A stretch of 64,000 bases of DNA, taken from contig NZ_JXRP01000020.1 of the NCBI RefSeq assembly GCF_000829435.1, positions 114,864 through 178,863 of the forward strand. Direction: 5' to 3'. Of this stretch, positions 27,701 to 37,274 are shown piece by piece. The stretch's first letter is position 1; each line of letters starts with the position of its first letter. Below the pieces are notes generated by a model. The model had not been told where the DNA came from. It made no database searches and saw only the letters and a program-made list of their open reading frames with translations. A program made the position numbers and the translations under genes. This DNA comes from Jeotgalibacillus soli (lineage in GTDB: Bacteria > Bacillota > Bacilli > Bacillales > Jeotgalibacillaceae).

Positions 27701-27865
27701 TTTCAAAGTAATAAATTGAAAATGATCGCCTTTACAGATTCTCATTTTCAAACTGAATCTATTGTTATTTGGCTGAAAGAAAGATATTTATCGCAGCCTG
27801 CGCAACTCTTTCTTAAAGGATTTGAAAATAATGAGCTAATGAGTTTCGGAGAAAAGAAAATATAA
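27701..27865 (+). pseudogene. C-terminal fragment of a LysR-type regulator
   Basis: On the plus strand an open frame reads QSNKLKMIAFTDSHF, then IVIWLKERYLSQPAQLFLKG and stops at 27865. This is the usual C-terminal end of LysR effector domains (W-x-K-x-RYLS-x-A-x-x-F). The rest of the gene is missing; the fragment begins at the junction with the truncated binding-protein gene. A long hairpin after it is probably the original terminator. Confidence 0.65.
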
Positions 27866-27875
27866 ATACAGAAAG

Positions 27876-27926
27876 GGCTGTCCTCATAAGTCGACCTAAA
27901 GTCGATTTATGAGGACAGCCTCTATT
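27876..27926 (+). terminator. Hairpin after the LysR fragment
   Basis: A 20-bp stem with one mismatch (27876-27895 with 27901-27920), followed by TCTATTT. The tail is weak for a terminator. Confidence 0.65.
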
Positions 27927-27933
27927 TAAATTA

Positions 27934-28119
27934 AGCTATGTTAAAGTCCATTGTTGATTTTTGCCCAGCGTTGCTTGTAGCGGAGAGCGAAAGAACCCTA
28001 TGGGTGAAGCGGGGCAGGTGAGACTCAAGCAGCTGCGTCTGCACCGAGGTGGCTCACCGCCCGCCCCACGAAAAGCGAGCGCCTGCGTTCTGCAATCAAC
28101 AGACACATTTACACAGCCT
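27934..28119 (+). repeat. Dispersed intergenic repeat, copy 3 (longest)
   Basis: About 186 bp from GCTATGTTAAAGTCCATTG to CAACAGACACATTTACACAG. It contains GTGAGACTCAAGCAGCTG and GGTGGCTCACCGCCCGCCCC, which can pair internally. The imperfect terminal inverted repeats are as in copy 2. Non-coding. Confidence 0.87.
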
Positions 28120-28220
28120 TAAATTAAAATCCTTAATGACTCATACCAAACTCCTCTACTTTACTTTTACAAATCGAAAATCACCTTTAAATAACCTTAA
28201 TGTAAAAAATATATGATTTT

Positions 28221-29024
28221 TTACACATCATACCCAATATTACGCAAGCAATTCCGAGTAAATGACTCTGTATATTGAAAAATTTCTTCTTTCTCCGGCT
28301 CGTTAAAAAGCTCGTGATAACAGTTCGTCCATTCCTTATAATGCATCTCCGTCAAATCAAGACTAAGAAACCATTTTTTAGCCGCAATTGGATCAACCAG
28401 TAAATCCTTCCCAGCCTGCATAACTAGTATAGGTATGTCCGGGAAATGTTTATTTTCAAGCGATACTTGTTTCATCGCTGTTTGAAGCTCTCGATACCAG
28501 CGTACAGAAACCTTCGATACATAAAGAGAATCTTCCCGGTCCATCTCGATGATTTCCAAATTCCGTGTTGCTTTCTCAATTGGAAAGCCAAATGTAAAGC
28601 GATGCTCTGGTGTTACTTTATTTAATCCGGATGATAGCACATGGCTAATCTTTGAAGGTGTATGTTTTAGGGCAAAGGTTGGAGATGATAGAATTAATCC
28701 TGCCAATTCCCACTTAATTTGCTGCAGCATACGGACAGCAATTAAGCCGCCCATTCCATGCCCTAATATAAAAACAGGCAAGCTGAATTGGTAAGCAGCC
28801 TCAATCCACCTTTTAACCTCTGCTAAATATTGATTAAATGATTCAATATGACCTCTTTCCATGCGCTTTGCCATTCCTTGACCGGGTAAATCGCCCATAA
28901 TTACGTGGTACCCTTTGGAACGCCACATTTCAATCAGCCACCCATATCGTGCATGATGCTCAAGTTCACCATGAATCATGACGATCACGCCATGGGCGTC
29001 ACCATCTGTTTCCCATTTCCACAT
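28221..29024 (-). CDS. ytpA: Alpha/beta hydrolase YtpA, lysophospholipase-like
   Basis: A 267-residue alpha/beta hydrolase placed as B. subtilis ytpA, which is needed for the phospholipid antibiotic bacilysocin and is described as a lysophospholipase-like enzyme. Early blocks GVIVMIHGELEHHARYGWL (HG motif) and MGDLPGQGMA fit the monoglyceride-lipase group. The nucleophile elbow reads FILGHGMGGLIAV: glycine (GGA codon) stands where GxSxG enzymes have serine. Asp in MQAGKDLLVDP and the late His in NCYHELFNE are present. The family is clear; activity by the usual mechanism is doubtful. Confidence 0.85.
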   Translation of the reverse strand: MWKWETDGDAHGVIVMIHGELEHHARYGWLIEMWRSKGYHVIMGDLPGQGMAKRMERGHIESFNQYLAEVKRWIEAAYQFSLPVFILGHGMGGLIAVRMLQQIKWELAGLILSSPTFALKHTPSKISHVLSSGLNKVTPEHRFTFGFPIEKATRNLEIIEMDREDSLYVSKVSVRWYRELQTAMKQVSLENKHFPDIPILVMQAGKDLLVDPIAAKKWFLSLDLTEMHYKEWTNCYHELFNEPEKEEIFQYTESFTRNCLRNIGYDV

Positions 29025-29176
29025 TGAAGTTCCCTCACCTTCCTGCCTAGATGATCCTACATGCTGATGATTCGTTTTATCCAGGTCTTTTTATAGACCA
29101 CCGAATCCTCCATGCAAGCAAGTGATATGTTAAAATAAACTATATCACAAATCTAACTAAACAGAGGAGTAATAGC

Positions 29177-29701
29177 ATGATTCTACCTTATAAAAATCAC
29201 ATTCCTAAAATTGATGAAAGCGCTTACATCGCTTCTACCGCAACCGTTACAGGAGACGTCACAATCGGCGCGGGATCAAGCGTATGGTTCGGCACCACCA
29301 TCCGCGGCGATATCTCTCCCACGATCATTGGCAAAAAGGTAAATATCCAAGATCATTCTATTCTTCACCAAAGCCCGAATACACCGTTAATTTTAGAAGA
29401 TGAGGTATCGGTGGGGCATCAGGTCATATTACATAGCTGCACAGTCAGAAAAAAAGCGCTGATCGGCATGGGTTCCATTATTTTGGATGGTGCTGAAATT
29501 GGAGAAGGTGCATTTATTGGAGCAGGAAGCCTTGTCTCTCAAGGCAAAAAAATCCCTCCAAATACATTGGCCTTTGGCCGCCCGGCGAAAGTCATCCGTG
29601 AATTGAATCAGGATGATATTGCCAATATGAAGCGGATTAACAGAGAGTATGCGGAGAAGGCTGTGGATTACAAGGAAGCAGAAGAGAAATATAACAAATA
29701 G
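29177..29701 (+). CDS. ytoA: Gamma-class carbonic anhydrase family protein YtoA
   Basis: A 174-residue left-handed beta-helix hexapeptide-repeat protein. The zinc ligands of gamma carbonic anhydrases are visible in IQDHSILHQ (His) and VGHQVILHSC (two His). VWFGTTIRGDISPTIIGKKV is the usual entry to the helix. It may hydrate CO2 or serve as an acyltransferase-like scaffold; many bacterial YrdA/PaaY relatives are not fully characterised. GAGGAGTAATAGC provides a good ribosome site at 29177. It is a single gene, ending in a shared terminator with topB. Confidence 0.9.
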   Translation: MILPYKNHIPKIDESAYIASTATVTGDVTIGAGSSVWFGTTIRGDISPTIIGKKVNIQDHSILHQSPNTPLILEDEVSVGHQVILHSCTVRKKALIGMGSIILDGAEIGEGAFIGAGSLVSQGKKIPPNTLAFGRPAKVIRELNQDDIANMKRINREYAEKAVDYKEAEEKYNK

Positions 29702-29717
29702 TTTTATAGAAACATAC

Positions 29718-29755
29718 GAAAGAGACAATCGTATTCGGTTCGATTGTCTCTTTCT
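29718..29755. terminator. Bidirectional terminator between ytoA and topB
   Basis: A perfect 14-bp stem (29718-29731 with 29741-29754) between convergent genes. Confidence 0.88.
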
Positions 29756-29756
29756 A

Positions 29757-31910
29757 CTATTTACTGCCAACTGTTTTTGTATGCGGGAACTCCATTTCAA
29801 TCTTACCATCTTTCAATAAAAGAGCCGCACTAAATTTTTTTCCTTTTTTACTCTTAAATCCTTTAATCATATTCGTTCTCCCTTTTTCACAAAGTCCTTT
29901 GATTTGAGCAGGAGAAAGTTTTTTGCTTAATAGGGTTTTCGGGAAGGTTTGTTTACAGCCTTTGGCATATTCTGAGCAGCCGTAAAATTTCCCTCTATCC
30001 TTAATGATTCCTTCTTTACAGGAAGGGCACTTTGCCACCTGTTCACCAGTCCTGCTTCTGCCGCCAGCAGGAGATGGCGTGAGAGGTGTTGAGTCAATTT
30101 TTACTGGCGCTTGTTGTATCAAATGATGAATAAATTTCTCAATACTGCTTAGGAATTTCTGCTGATCTCCTTGCTGCTTCCCGATTTTCTTCAAATACAG
30201 CTCCCATTTTGCCGTCATTTCCGGACTGCTGAGCAGGGTGTTTTCAATAACCGCACAGAGCGTAATGCCTTTTTCTGTTACGGTAACAATGTTTTTATTA
30301 ATCTCGATGTATTGCTGGTTTTTCAGTGTTTCGATAATGGCAGCACGCGTTGCCTCTGTTCCGATGCCTTCTGTTTCTTTTAAAATGGTCTGGGATTCCT
30401 CGTCTTCCACTGCTTTTCCCGCTGTTTTCATCATGTTAATGATATCACCTTCAGTGTACGGCTTTGGAGGCTTTGTTATCCCTTCCTTCGGCGCAGCACT
30501 GGCCTCAACTTGCTGACCTTTGGAAACGGCAGGCAGCACCTGATGTTCCGTATCCTTCTCTTTCTTTTCCGGTCCGAATAATTCCTTCCAGCCTCTCTTT
30601 AATTCGACATTTCCACTCGCTTTAAAGATCAGGTCGTTTATTGAGACTTCGATTTTTGTTTCTTCATAGTGATAATCATCGTGAAACATGGCGAGCACGC
30701 TTCTTAGAACCTCTAAATATACATTTCTTTCTTTTGGTGAAAGAGCGGCTATTTGCTGCTGGGTTAATATTTTTTTCGTTGGAATTAGCGCGTAGTGTTC
30801 CTGCACTTTGTCATTTTGAACGTATTTCTTCCTCGGCATATTATATTGATTTTCAAAGCTTGCACCTGCACTTGCCTTCATTTTATCAAGCTGATTTTTT
30901 AAATAGCGAAACTCGTTTTCAGTAATGAAATGACTGTCTGTACGAGGATACGAGATGATTTTTTTCTCATAAAGATCCTGAACGGTTTTCAATACGCTTG
31001 AGGGACTATATTTATAGAGACGGTTTAGCTTTGTTTGTAAGGAAGACAGGCTGTGCAAATTTGGAGCAGCCGTTTTTTTCTTTTTCTTTTCTGCTTTTGT
31101 AATGAGGCTTTCCGTTCTCTCATTCACGTAAACATTGTGCTTGCTAAGTCGATCAAGCGCTTCCTGCTCCGTTTTAAATCGTTTATCATGCTTAGCCTGA
31201 AATGACCCTTCAGGCGATTCTACTTTTGCATAGAGGTCAAAATAAGGCTCAGGCTTAAAATGCTCGATCTCATGCTGGCGCTGCCAAATCATGTATAGTG
31301 TTGGCGTTTGCACACGCCCAACACTAAACGGACCATCAACGCCCTTTTTTTGAAGCAGGAGTGAATACAGTCTTGAGAGATTCATGCCGATTAACCAGTC
31401 ACTCATCTGTCTAGTCTGTGCTTCTTTATAAAGAGGAATATAATCATTCCCCTCTCGCAGGGATTCAAAGCCGCTTCGAATGACGTCTGACTCAAGGGAA
31501 TTAATCCATAATCGTTTTGTCGGCTTTTTGTCTGCTCCCGCGTGCTTTATAATCGAGCGTGCAATATTTTCCCCTTCTCGGTCACTGTCCGTTGCGACTA
31601 TGATCTGATCTGCCTTTTTTAATAACGTTTTAACCACATTAAACTGCTTTCGTTTATCTGATGGCACTGTAAAACGAAAGGTTTCAGGGAAAATCGGGAG
31701 CTCGTTCAGCCTCCACTTCTTCCATTCTGCTTTATAGGCTGCCGGCTCCTCAAGACTGACAAGGTGCCCATAGCCCCATGTTATGATCGCTTGCCCGCCT
31801 ATAAGAGGATCTTCTATTTCAAAATAACCGTCGCGTTTTATCTTTTTATGGAATGCATCAGCATAGCTTTTTGCCTGGGACGGTTTTTCAGCAATGATCA
31901 CGGTGTTCAT
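29757..31910 (-). CDS. topB: DNA topoisomerase III
   Basis: A 717-residue type IA topoisomerase. The Toprim domain shows VIIAEKPSQAKSYADAF (Glu8) and VATDSDREGENIAR (metal Asp triad, about residue 101). The catalytic tyrosine lies in KIISYPRTDSHFITEN (about residue 312). A single C-terminal zinc-ribbon-like module, CPSCKEGIIKDRGKFYGC, follows. It relaxes and decatenates single-strand-containing DNA, usually with a RecQ helicase. Length agrees with B. subtilis TopB (727). A glycine- and proline-rich linker (about residue 600) separates core and zinc ribbon. It is monocistronic. Confidence 0.96.
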   Translation of the reverse strand: MNTVIIAEKPSQAKSYADAFHKKIKRDGYFEIEDPLIGGQAIITWGYGHLVSLEEPAAYKAEWKKWRLNELPIFPETFRFTVPSDKRKQFNVVKTLLKKADQIIVATDSDREGENIARSIIKHAGADKKPTKRLWINSLESDVIRSGFESLREGNDYIPLYKEAQTRQMSDWLIGMNLSRLYSLLLQKKGVDGPFSVGRVQTPTLYMIWQRQHEIEHFKPEPYFDLYAKVESPEGSFQAKHDKRFKTEQEALDRLSKHNVYVNERTESLITKAEKKKKKTAAPNLHSLSSLQTKLNRLYKYSPSSVLKTVQDLYEKKIISYPRTDSHFITENEFRYLKNQLDKMKASAGASFENQYNMPRKKYVQNDKVQEHYALIPTKKILTQQQIAALSPKERNVYLEVLRSVLAMFHDDYHYEETKIEVSINDLIFKASGNVELKRGWKELFGPEKKEKDTEHQVLPAVSKGQQVEASAAPKEGITKPPKPYTEGDIINMMKTAGKAVEDEESQTILKETEGIGTEATRAAIIETLKNQQYIEINKNIVTVTEKGITLCAVIENTLLSSPEMTAKWELYLKKIGKQQGDQQKFLSSIEKFIHHLIQQAPVKIDSTPLTPSPAGGRSRTGEQVAKCPSCKEGIIKDRGKFYGCSEYAKGCKQTFPKTLLSKKLSPAQIKGLCEKGRTNMIKGFKSKKGKKFSAALLLKDGKIEMEFPHTKTVGSK

Positions 31911-32081
31911 GAAATATCCCCTTCCATCATTATGTAGTAATACTCTGCATCTATTTCTATATTTTATTATAAGGATTTTTAAGGAAATATCGTATTATAT
32001 GATTAGTATATTACTGTATAAAAAAATACTTCCTTCACTATATAACAAAATGAAAAAAAAACAATGGAGAGGGGATTAAGC

Positions 32082-33244
32082 ATGAAATTCAACATTGGAT
32101 TCAAAGTATTTTTTTCCATTTTGTTAATCGCATTTCTTGTTTTTTTTAGCTTTATCGGAATCATTTTTACCCTTCTATCGGGACTCACCTTCTATACACC
32201 CATCATCATAATTACCGCATTAGGTCCAGTGGTCTTTTTTATCTATTTTTCGTTTCAATTATTAAAAACGAGGGTACTTAAAATCAGCTTTATTACCTTT
32301 ATTGCCCTTTGTGTCGTTACGGCTTTCGGATTTCAACTAAATCATTCGTATCACCAAAGTATTCCAACAGTTAATGATCACGAAGTGAATTTATATCAGT
32401 ACCAGCCGTTTTATGCAGAAAGTCTGGCGGTCAGACTAGATGAAGAATCGTCATTATCCTTAGATGAAAACTTACCTGTTATTAATGGCGCCACAGCACT
32501 TTATCCACTGTATGCTGCTTTTTTCCCAGGCGACGTGCCTCGAAAAACAGTATGACCCCTATATGAGTGAAGTGATGGCCAATAAAACGGATGAAGCATA
32601 TCGAAATTTATTAAAGGGAACAGCAGATATTATTTTTACTGCCGGTCCTTCAGAACGACGATTGGAACAGGCGATACATCAGGGAATCGAGCTTGAGCTA
32701 ACACCCATTGGAAGAGAAGACTTTGTATTTTTTGTAAACAGCAAGAATCCAGTAAAAGGACTGACCATTGAACAAATACAAGGAATTTATTCAGAGGGAA
32801 AAAAAGAATTGGAATGAGGTTGGAGGAAACAATGACACTATCCGGGCATTTCAGCGGCCAGCAAATAGCGGAAGCCAAACCGCTCATGAAAATTTAATGG
32901 GCGACATTCCATTGATGGAAGCACTAAAAGAGGATGTTATTACGGGGATAGGCGGCATTATTGAAGAAACATCGAGCTACAAAAACGATAATAATGCCAT
33001 TGGCTATTCTTTCCGTTATTATTCGACTGAAATGGTTCAGTATGGGGATATTTGCTTACTAAAAATTGAAGGGGTTTATCCGGACAAGAAAACGTTCCGC
33101 AGTGACCAATACCCTATTTCAGCAGAGTTTTATGCGATTGCAGCCGGGAGCGATAACCCGAATGTTGAGCCATTTATAGAATGGATTTTATCAGAACAGG
33201 GACAGGAGCTAGTGGATAAGACAGGGTATGTGCCAATGAATTAA
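32082..33244 (+). pseudogene. PstS-like phosphate-binding protein with membrane anchor, two apparent frameshifts
   Basis: The ATG at 32082 follows GGAGAGGGG. Residues 1-85 contain two or three membrane segments (FFSILLIAFLVFFSFIGI, TPIIIITALGPVVFFIYF), an unusual anchor. A PBP-like domain follows: ENLPVINGATALYPLYAA, then ADIIFTAGPSERRLEQA, FFVNSKNPVKGLTIEQIQGI, NWNEVGGNNDTIRAFQRPA, GSQTAHENLMG and ISAEFYAIAAGSDNP. The frame shifts at T6 (about 32519-32524) and again at A7 (32799-32805). One base less in each run restores one frame. Both being homopolymers, sequencing error is a real alternative to pseudogenisation. Confidence 0.78.
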
Positions 33245-33580
33245 ATCGTTTAGGTATGGAATTACCTGAAAAATTTTTATCGAGTATAGATGAGAATCGT
33301 CATATTTACTCCTACTATTCAAAAGGGTGAGTATGAAATCCGGATAGGTAACCATGTTGTATGTATAGATACCTATACCAAGTAAAACAATAATCCCTAC
33401 CGTCACTTTTTGCTTTTTATTGATCCAATTATAACACCAGCCCTCTTTTTCAATTGAAAATTATTTTACTAAGTAATGATCAAGTAAGATTCCAATGATG
33501 ATCATGCACCCACCAATTCTCCCCTCTCCTATTCACTATAAAAAAGTGTATCACTTTTTACTCACCTTCACTATAAAAGA
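33245..33580. other. Intergenic stretch with a weak minus-strand membrane frame
   Basis: No gene is firmly supported. On the minus strand a frame from about 33455 to 33209 reads NWINKKQKVTVGIIVLLGI and GIYTYNMVTYPDFI, a single hydrophobic segment typical of a small membrane protein, but it lacks an ATG with a ribosome site at its natural start and overlaps the end of the PstS-like gene. It may be a remnant. Confidence 0.4.
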
Positions 33581-33614
33581 AAAACATCGCCGAAGTTGTT
33601 GCGGCGATGTTTTT
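33581..33614. terminator. Terminator of metK
   Basis: A 12-bp stem (33581-33592 with 33602-33613) with A/T runs within the arms, 7 bases beyond the metK stop. Confidence 0.9.
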
Positions 33615-33620
33615 GTATGA

Positions 33621-34820
33621 TTAGATAGCAGCTTGCTCTTTTAATGTTTCAGCTTTATCTGTCTGTTCCCAAGGAAGGTCAAGATCATTACGGCCAAAGT
33701 GTCCGTAAGCAGCTGTTTGTTTGTAGATTGGACGGCGCAGGTCAAGCATTTTGATAATACCTGCTGGACGAAGGTCGAAGTTGCTGCGAACTAGCTCAAC
33801 CAGTACATCCTCATCTACAGTACCTGTTCCAAACGTATCAACCGAAATTGACACTGGTTGTGCCACACCAATTGCGTATGCAAGCTGTACTTCACATTTA
33901 TCAGCAAGACCTGCTGCAACAATGTTTTTCGCTACGTAGCGTGCAGCGTAAGCACCAGAACGGTCAACTTTTGTTGCATCCTTACCAGAGAACGCACCGC
34001 CTCCGTGGCGAGCATAACCTCCGTAAGTATCAACAATGATCTTACGTCCTGTTAAACCAGCATCCCCTTGTGGTCCGCCAATTACGAAGCGGCCTGTTGG
34101 GTTAATGAAGTATTTTGTATTTTCGTCAATAAGCTCAGCTGGAACAACTGGCTTAATCACGTGTTCTTTTAGATTGCGCTGAATGCGCTCTAAGCTAACT
34201 TCTGGGTGGTGCTGAGTAGAGATAACAATTGTATCAATACGCACTGGTTTATTGTTTTCATCATATTCTACAGTTACTTGGGTTTTACCGTCTGGACGCA
34301 GGTAAGGAAGGATTTCTTCTTTACGCACTTCTGTAAGACGACGAGAAAGCTTATGAGCAAGAGATATTGGAAGAGGCATTAATTCAGATGTTTCATTACA
34401 AGCATATCCGAACATTAAACCTTGGTCCCCTGCTCCAATTGCTTCGATTTCATCATCTGACATGCTTCCTTCACGAGCTTCTAGCGCCTGGTCAACGCCT
34501 TGTGCGATGTCCGCAGACTGCTCATCAATCGAAGTTAATACTGCACAAGTTTCAGCATCAAAGCCATATTTTGCACGTGTATAGCCGATTCCTTTAATCG
34601 TTTCACGAACGATTTTTGGAATATCTACATAAGTAGAAGTAGAAATTTCTCCAGCAACTAACACAAGGCCAGTTGTCACGGATGTCTCACATGCAACACG
34701 AGCATTTGGATCATCCTTTAAAATGGCATCCAAAATAGAATCAGAAATTTGATCACAAATCTTATCTGGATGTCCTTCTGTTACAGACTCAGACGTAAAT
34801 AAGCGGCGTTTTGTGGACAT
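33621..34820 (-). CDS. metK: S-adenosylmethionine synthetase
   Basis: A 399-residue enzyme forming SAM from methionine and ATP. Signatures are [18 protein letters not shown], the methionine/ATP loop [16 protein letters not shown] and the phosphate loop [19 protein letters not shown]. The frame extends to 34883, but GGAGGAAACAAT stands just before the ATG at 34820 ([13 protein letters not shown]), which I chose. It is controlled by a SAM-I riboswitch and divergent from pckA, as in B. subtilis; asnB, its neighbour there, is absent. Confidence 0.98.
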   Translation of the reverse strand: MSTKRRLFTSESVTEGHPDKICDQISDSILDAILKDDPNARVACETSVTTGLVLVAGEISTSTYVDIPKIVRETIKGIGYTRAKYGFDAETCAVLTSIDEQSADIAQGVDQALEAREGSMSDDEIEAIGAGDQGLMFGYACNETSELMPLPISLAHKLSRRLTEVRKEEILPYLRPDGKTQVTVEYDENNKPVRIDTIVISTQHHPEVSLERIQRNLKEHVIKPVVPAELIDENTKYFINPTGRFVIGGPQGDAGLTGRKIIVDTYGGYARHGGGAFSGKDATKVDRSGAYAARYVAKNIVAAGLADKCEVQLAYAIGVAQPVSISVDTFGTGTVDEDVLVELVRSNFDLRPAGIIKMLDLRRPIYKQTAAYGHFGRNDLDLPWEQTDKAETLKEQAAI

Positions 34821-34920
34821 ATTGTTTCCTCCTAATGGTACATGAATGGTTGGACGGTACTCATTACCCTTAGATTTATTCAATCAACCTTATACATTGA
34901 TAATCCAAGTAGGGCACGGA

Positions 34921-35125
34921 CAAAAAAATAAACCTTCCTCTATATTGTGTGAGGAAAGGTTTCGTCTGATTCGCGCCTTTCACTCTTATCGTTCAAGGAC
35001 CTATGCCTTGCTGCAGGTTAGCACCTTCGCTCAATGAAGTTAAACGCAAAAGCTAGTTGCTTTTTTGTAGAGCAGGTTGCTGGGTTTCATAGGGCCTGTC
35101 CCTCCACCAGCTCGGGATAAGAGTA
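34921..35125 (-). promoter_or_regulatory. SAM-I riboswitch (S-box) of metK
   Basis: Minus strand: P1 CTCTTATC (35115-35122) pairs with GATAAGAG (34983-34990). Between them are the S-box blocks GAGCTGGTGGAGGGAC, GCCCTATGAAACCCAGCAAC and AAGGTGCTAACCTGCAGCA, followed by TGAACGATAAGAG. A terminator stem (34951-34962 with 34931-34940) and a T-rich run follow at 34922-34930. SAM binding would stop metK transcription, a classic feedback loop. Confidence 0.97.
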
Positions 35126-35140
35126 TCCGTTCAAAAACCT

Positions 35141-35169
35141 ATCATACGGAATTCGTCGTATGATGTCAA
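35141..35169 (-). promoter_or_regulatory. Sigma-A promoter of metK
   Basis: Minus strand TTGACA (35164-35169), 17-bp spacer, TATGAT (35141-35146), about 20 bp before the S-box P1. An 8-bp inverted repeat (ATCATACG/CGTATGAT) covers the -10 and spacer. Confidence 0.85.
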
Positions 35170-35309
35170 CTGAGATTTTGTATTTTATTCTTTATGTTAA
35201 AAGAAAGAAGAAATATAATAATTAGTATAGACTAATCTTTTTAATGTGTTATACTAATTCCAAGTAAAGGATGCATAATCATTTTGTATAAAGGGTGGAG
35301 GTAATTACC

Positions 35310-36902
35310 ATGAGCACAATCCAGATGACTGCGAATCTTAATGACTTAATGAAAAAAAATAACGTTCATCGTAACCTTTCTGTAGCAGCTTTAGTGGAAA
35401 AAGTTTTGGAGCGTAAAGAAGGTACACTAACATCTACTGGTGCGGTTAAGGCAGAAACAGGTGCCTATACAGGCCGTTCACCTAAAGATAAGTTCACCGT
35501 TATTGAACCCTCTACCAAGGATCTTATTGATTGGGGCAACGTCAATCAGCCGATCTCAGTCGAAGCATTTGACCAGCTTTATACAAAGGTAATGAATCAT
35601 TTGCGTAACTTGGATGAGGTATTTGTTTTTGAAGGGTTTGCTGGAGCAGATCCGTCGTCTAGATTGCCCATTCAGGTTGTTAATGAAAGAGCATGGCATA
35701 ACTTATTTGCTCGCCAGCTTTTCATTCGCCCAACAGCCGAAGATAAGGAAACGACTTCATCGGAAGCACCATTCACGATTCTTTCAGCACCATCATTTAA
35801 AGCGGATCCTTCCGTTGATGGTACTCGCTCTGAGACGTTTATTATCGTTTCTTTTGAAAGGCGGACCATTTTAATTGGAGGAACAGAATATGCAGGGGAA
35901 ATGAAAAAATCCATTTTCTCAATTATGAACTTTTTATTGCCGCAAAAAGAAATTCTGCCTATGCACTGCTCAGCCAATGTTGGATATGAAGGCGATGTCG
36001 CTCTATTCTTTGGTTTATCCGGGACCGGTAAGACAACGCTTTCTGCAGATCCGGACCGACGCTTGATCGGAGATGACGAACACGGCTGGTCTGACAACGG
36101 CGTGTTTAATATTGAGGGTGGCTGCTATGCAAAATGCATCCAACTTTCTCGTGAAAAAGAACCGCAAATTTTTGATGCTATTCGATTTGGCTCCGTTCTA
36201 GAGAATGTTGTTCTAGACCCTATTACAGGTGAAGCAGATTATAATAATGCTAGCTTAACAGAAAATACACGTGCGGCCTACCCGCTGCAGGCAATGACAA
36301 ATATTGTTGAACCAAGTGTCGCAGGTCACCCTACGACAATCGTCTTTTTAACAGCAGATGCATTCGGGGTGCTTCCTCCAATCAGTAAGCTAACAAAAGA
36401 GCAAGCCATGTACCATTTCCTTAGCGGCTATACATCAAAGCTTGCAGGGACGGAGCGCGGCGTTACAGAGCCTGAAACAACCTTTTCTACTTGCTTTGGA
36501 TCACCATTCCTACCTCTTCGTCCAACTGTTTACGCTGAAATGCTTGGGCGTAAAATGGAAGAACATAATGTTCAAGTATTCCTTGTGAACACAGGGTGGA
36601 CTGGAGGAGCATACGGAACAGGCTCCCGCATGAAGCTTTCCTACACGCGTGCGATGGTTCGCGCAGCTCTGCATGGAGAACTAACAAACGTTGAAACAAC
36701 GCAAAACGGTCTTTTTGGACTTGAAACACCTACACATATCCCTGGGGTTCCTGATCATGTTCTCGTTCCTCGCTTCGCCTGGCCAAGTGAAGAAGAATAT
36801 GAGAAAAAAGCAACTGAGCTTGCCGAAAAATTCAAAGAAAACTTCAAGAAATTCACGGATGTTGATGAAAATATTGTTAAACTTGGCGGCCCGATCGTTT
36901 AA
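35310..36902 (+). CDS. pckA: Phosphoenolpyruvate carboxykinase (ATP)
   Basis: A 530-residue gluconeogenic enzyme converting oxaloacetate and ATP to PEP and CO2. The P-loop [19 protein letters not shown] and the metal loop IGDDEHGW are intact, as are VFEGFAGAD and the adenine loop [10 protein letters not shown]. The frame begins at 35295, but GGTGGAGGTAATTACC places the start at the ATG at 35310 ([10 protein letters not shown]). A candidate -10 TATACT lies near 35257. In B. subtilis this gene is repressed by CcpN under glycolytic conditions; I cannot see that site with confidence. Confidence 0.98.
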   Translation: MSTIQMTANLNDLMKKNNVHRNLSVAALVEKVLERKEGTLTSTGAVKAETGAYTGRSPKDKFTVIEPSTKDLIDWGNVNQPISVEAFDQLYTKVMNHLRNLDEVFVFEGFAGADPSSRLPIQVVNERAWHNLFARQLFIRPTAEDKETTSSEAPFTILSAPSFKADPSVDGTRSETFIIVSFERRTILIGGTEYAGEMKKSIFSIMNFLLPQKEILPMHCSANVGYEGDVALFFGLSGTGKTTLSADPDRRLIGDDEHGWSDNGVFNIEGGCYAKCIQLSREKEPQIFDAIRFGSVLENVVLDPITGEADYNNASLTENTRAAYPLQAMTNIVEPSVAGHPTTIVFLTADAFGVLPPISKLTKEQAMYHFLSGYTSKLAGTERGVTEPETTFSTCFGSPFLPLRPTVYAEMLGRKMEEHNVQVFLVNTGWTGGAYGTGSRMKLSYTRAMVRAALHGELTNVETTQNGLFGLETPTHIPGVPDHVLVPRFAWPSEEEYEKKATELAEKFKENFKKFTDVDENIVKLGGPIV

Positions 36903-36906
36903 TAAT

Positions 36907-36941
36907 AAAGGAGTGTCCAGATATCATCGGACACTCCTTTT
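36907..36941 (+). terminator. Terminator of pckA
   Basis: An 11-12-bp stem (36907-36918 with 36929-36940) ending in TTTT, 5 bases after the pckA stop. Confidence 0.9.
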
Positions 36942-36997
36942 AACCTTATAATTATTTTTCAATAGCCTCTGTCAGAAACATTTACTTTCATGATTCA

Positions 36998-37240
36998 TTA
37001 ATTACTCGACTCTAAAGACACCAGCTCATATACGATTGATGTTGTGTCATCCTTCCACTCCAGCTGATGAATTTTTGCGATACCGATGAGGTCACTACCT
37101 TTCGTACGCTTTACCTCAAGCGGGACATGCATTGGATATAGACGATAGCCCTCTTTTGTTAATTGAAAAAAATTGTTCTGCTGCCTAACCTCTTTGCCCT
37201 TCGTTACGATCATTGTGTTTAGTTCTAGTGGCATCCCCAT
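36998..37240 (-). CDS. ytmB: DUF2584 family protein YtmB
   Basis: An 80-residue conserved Bacillus protein, recognised by MPLELNTMIVTKGKE and the YPMHVPLEVKRTKGSDLIGI core, with a beta-rich pattern. Function is unknown. The frame starts at 37246, but AAAGGAG leaves only one base before that ATG and seven before the ATG at 37240, so the shorter start is preferred. It is downstream of ytmA on the same strand with a 35-bp gap, so ytkD-ytmA-ytmB is probably one transcript. The order beside pckA matches B. subtilis. Confidence 0.82.
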   Translation of the reverse strand: MGMPLELNTMIVTKGKEVRQQNNFFQLTKEGYRLYPMHVPLEVKRTKGSDLIGIAKIHQLEWKDDTTSIVYELVSLESSN

Positions 37241-37274
37241 TTCCATTCTCCTTTTAAGTTGATGTATGAGTAGA

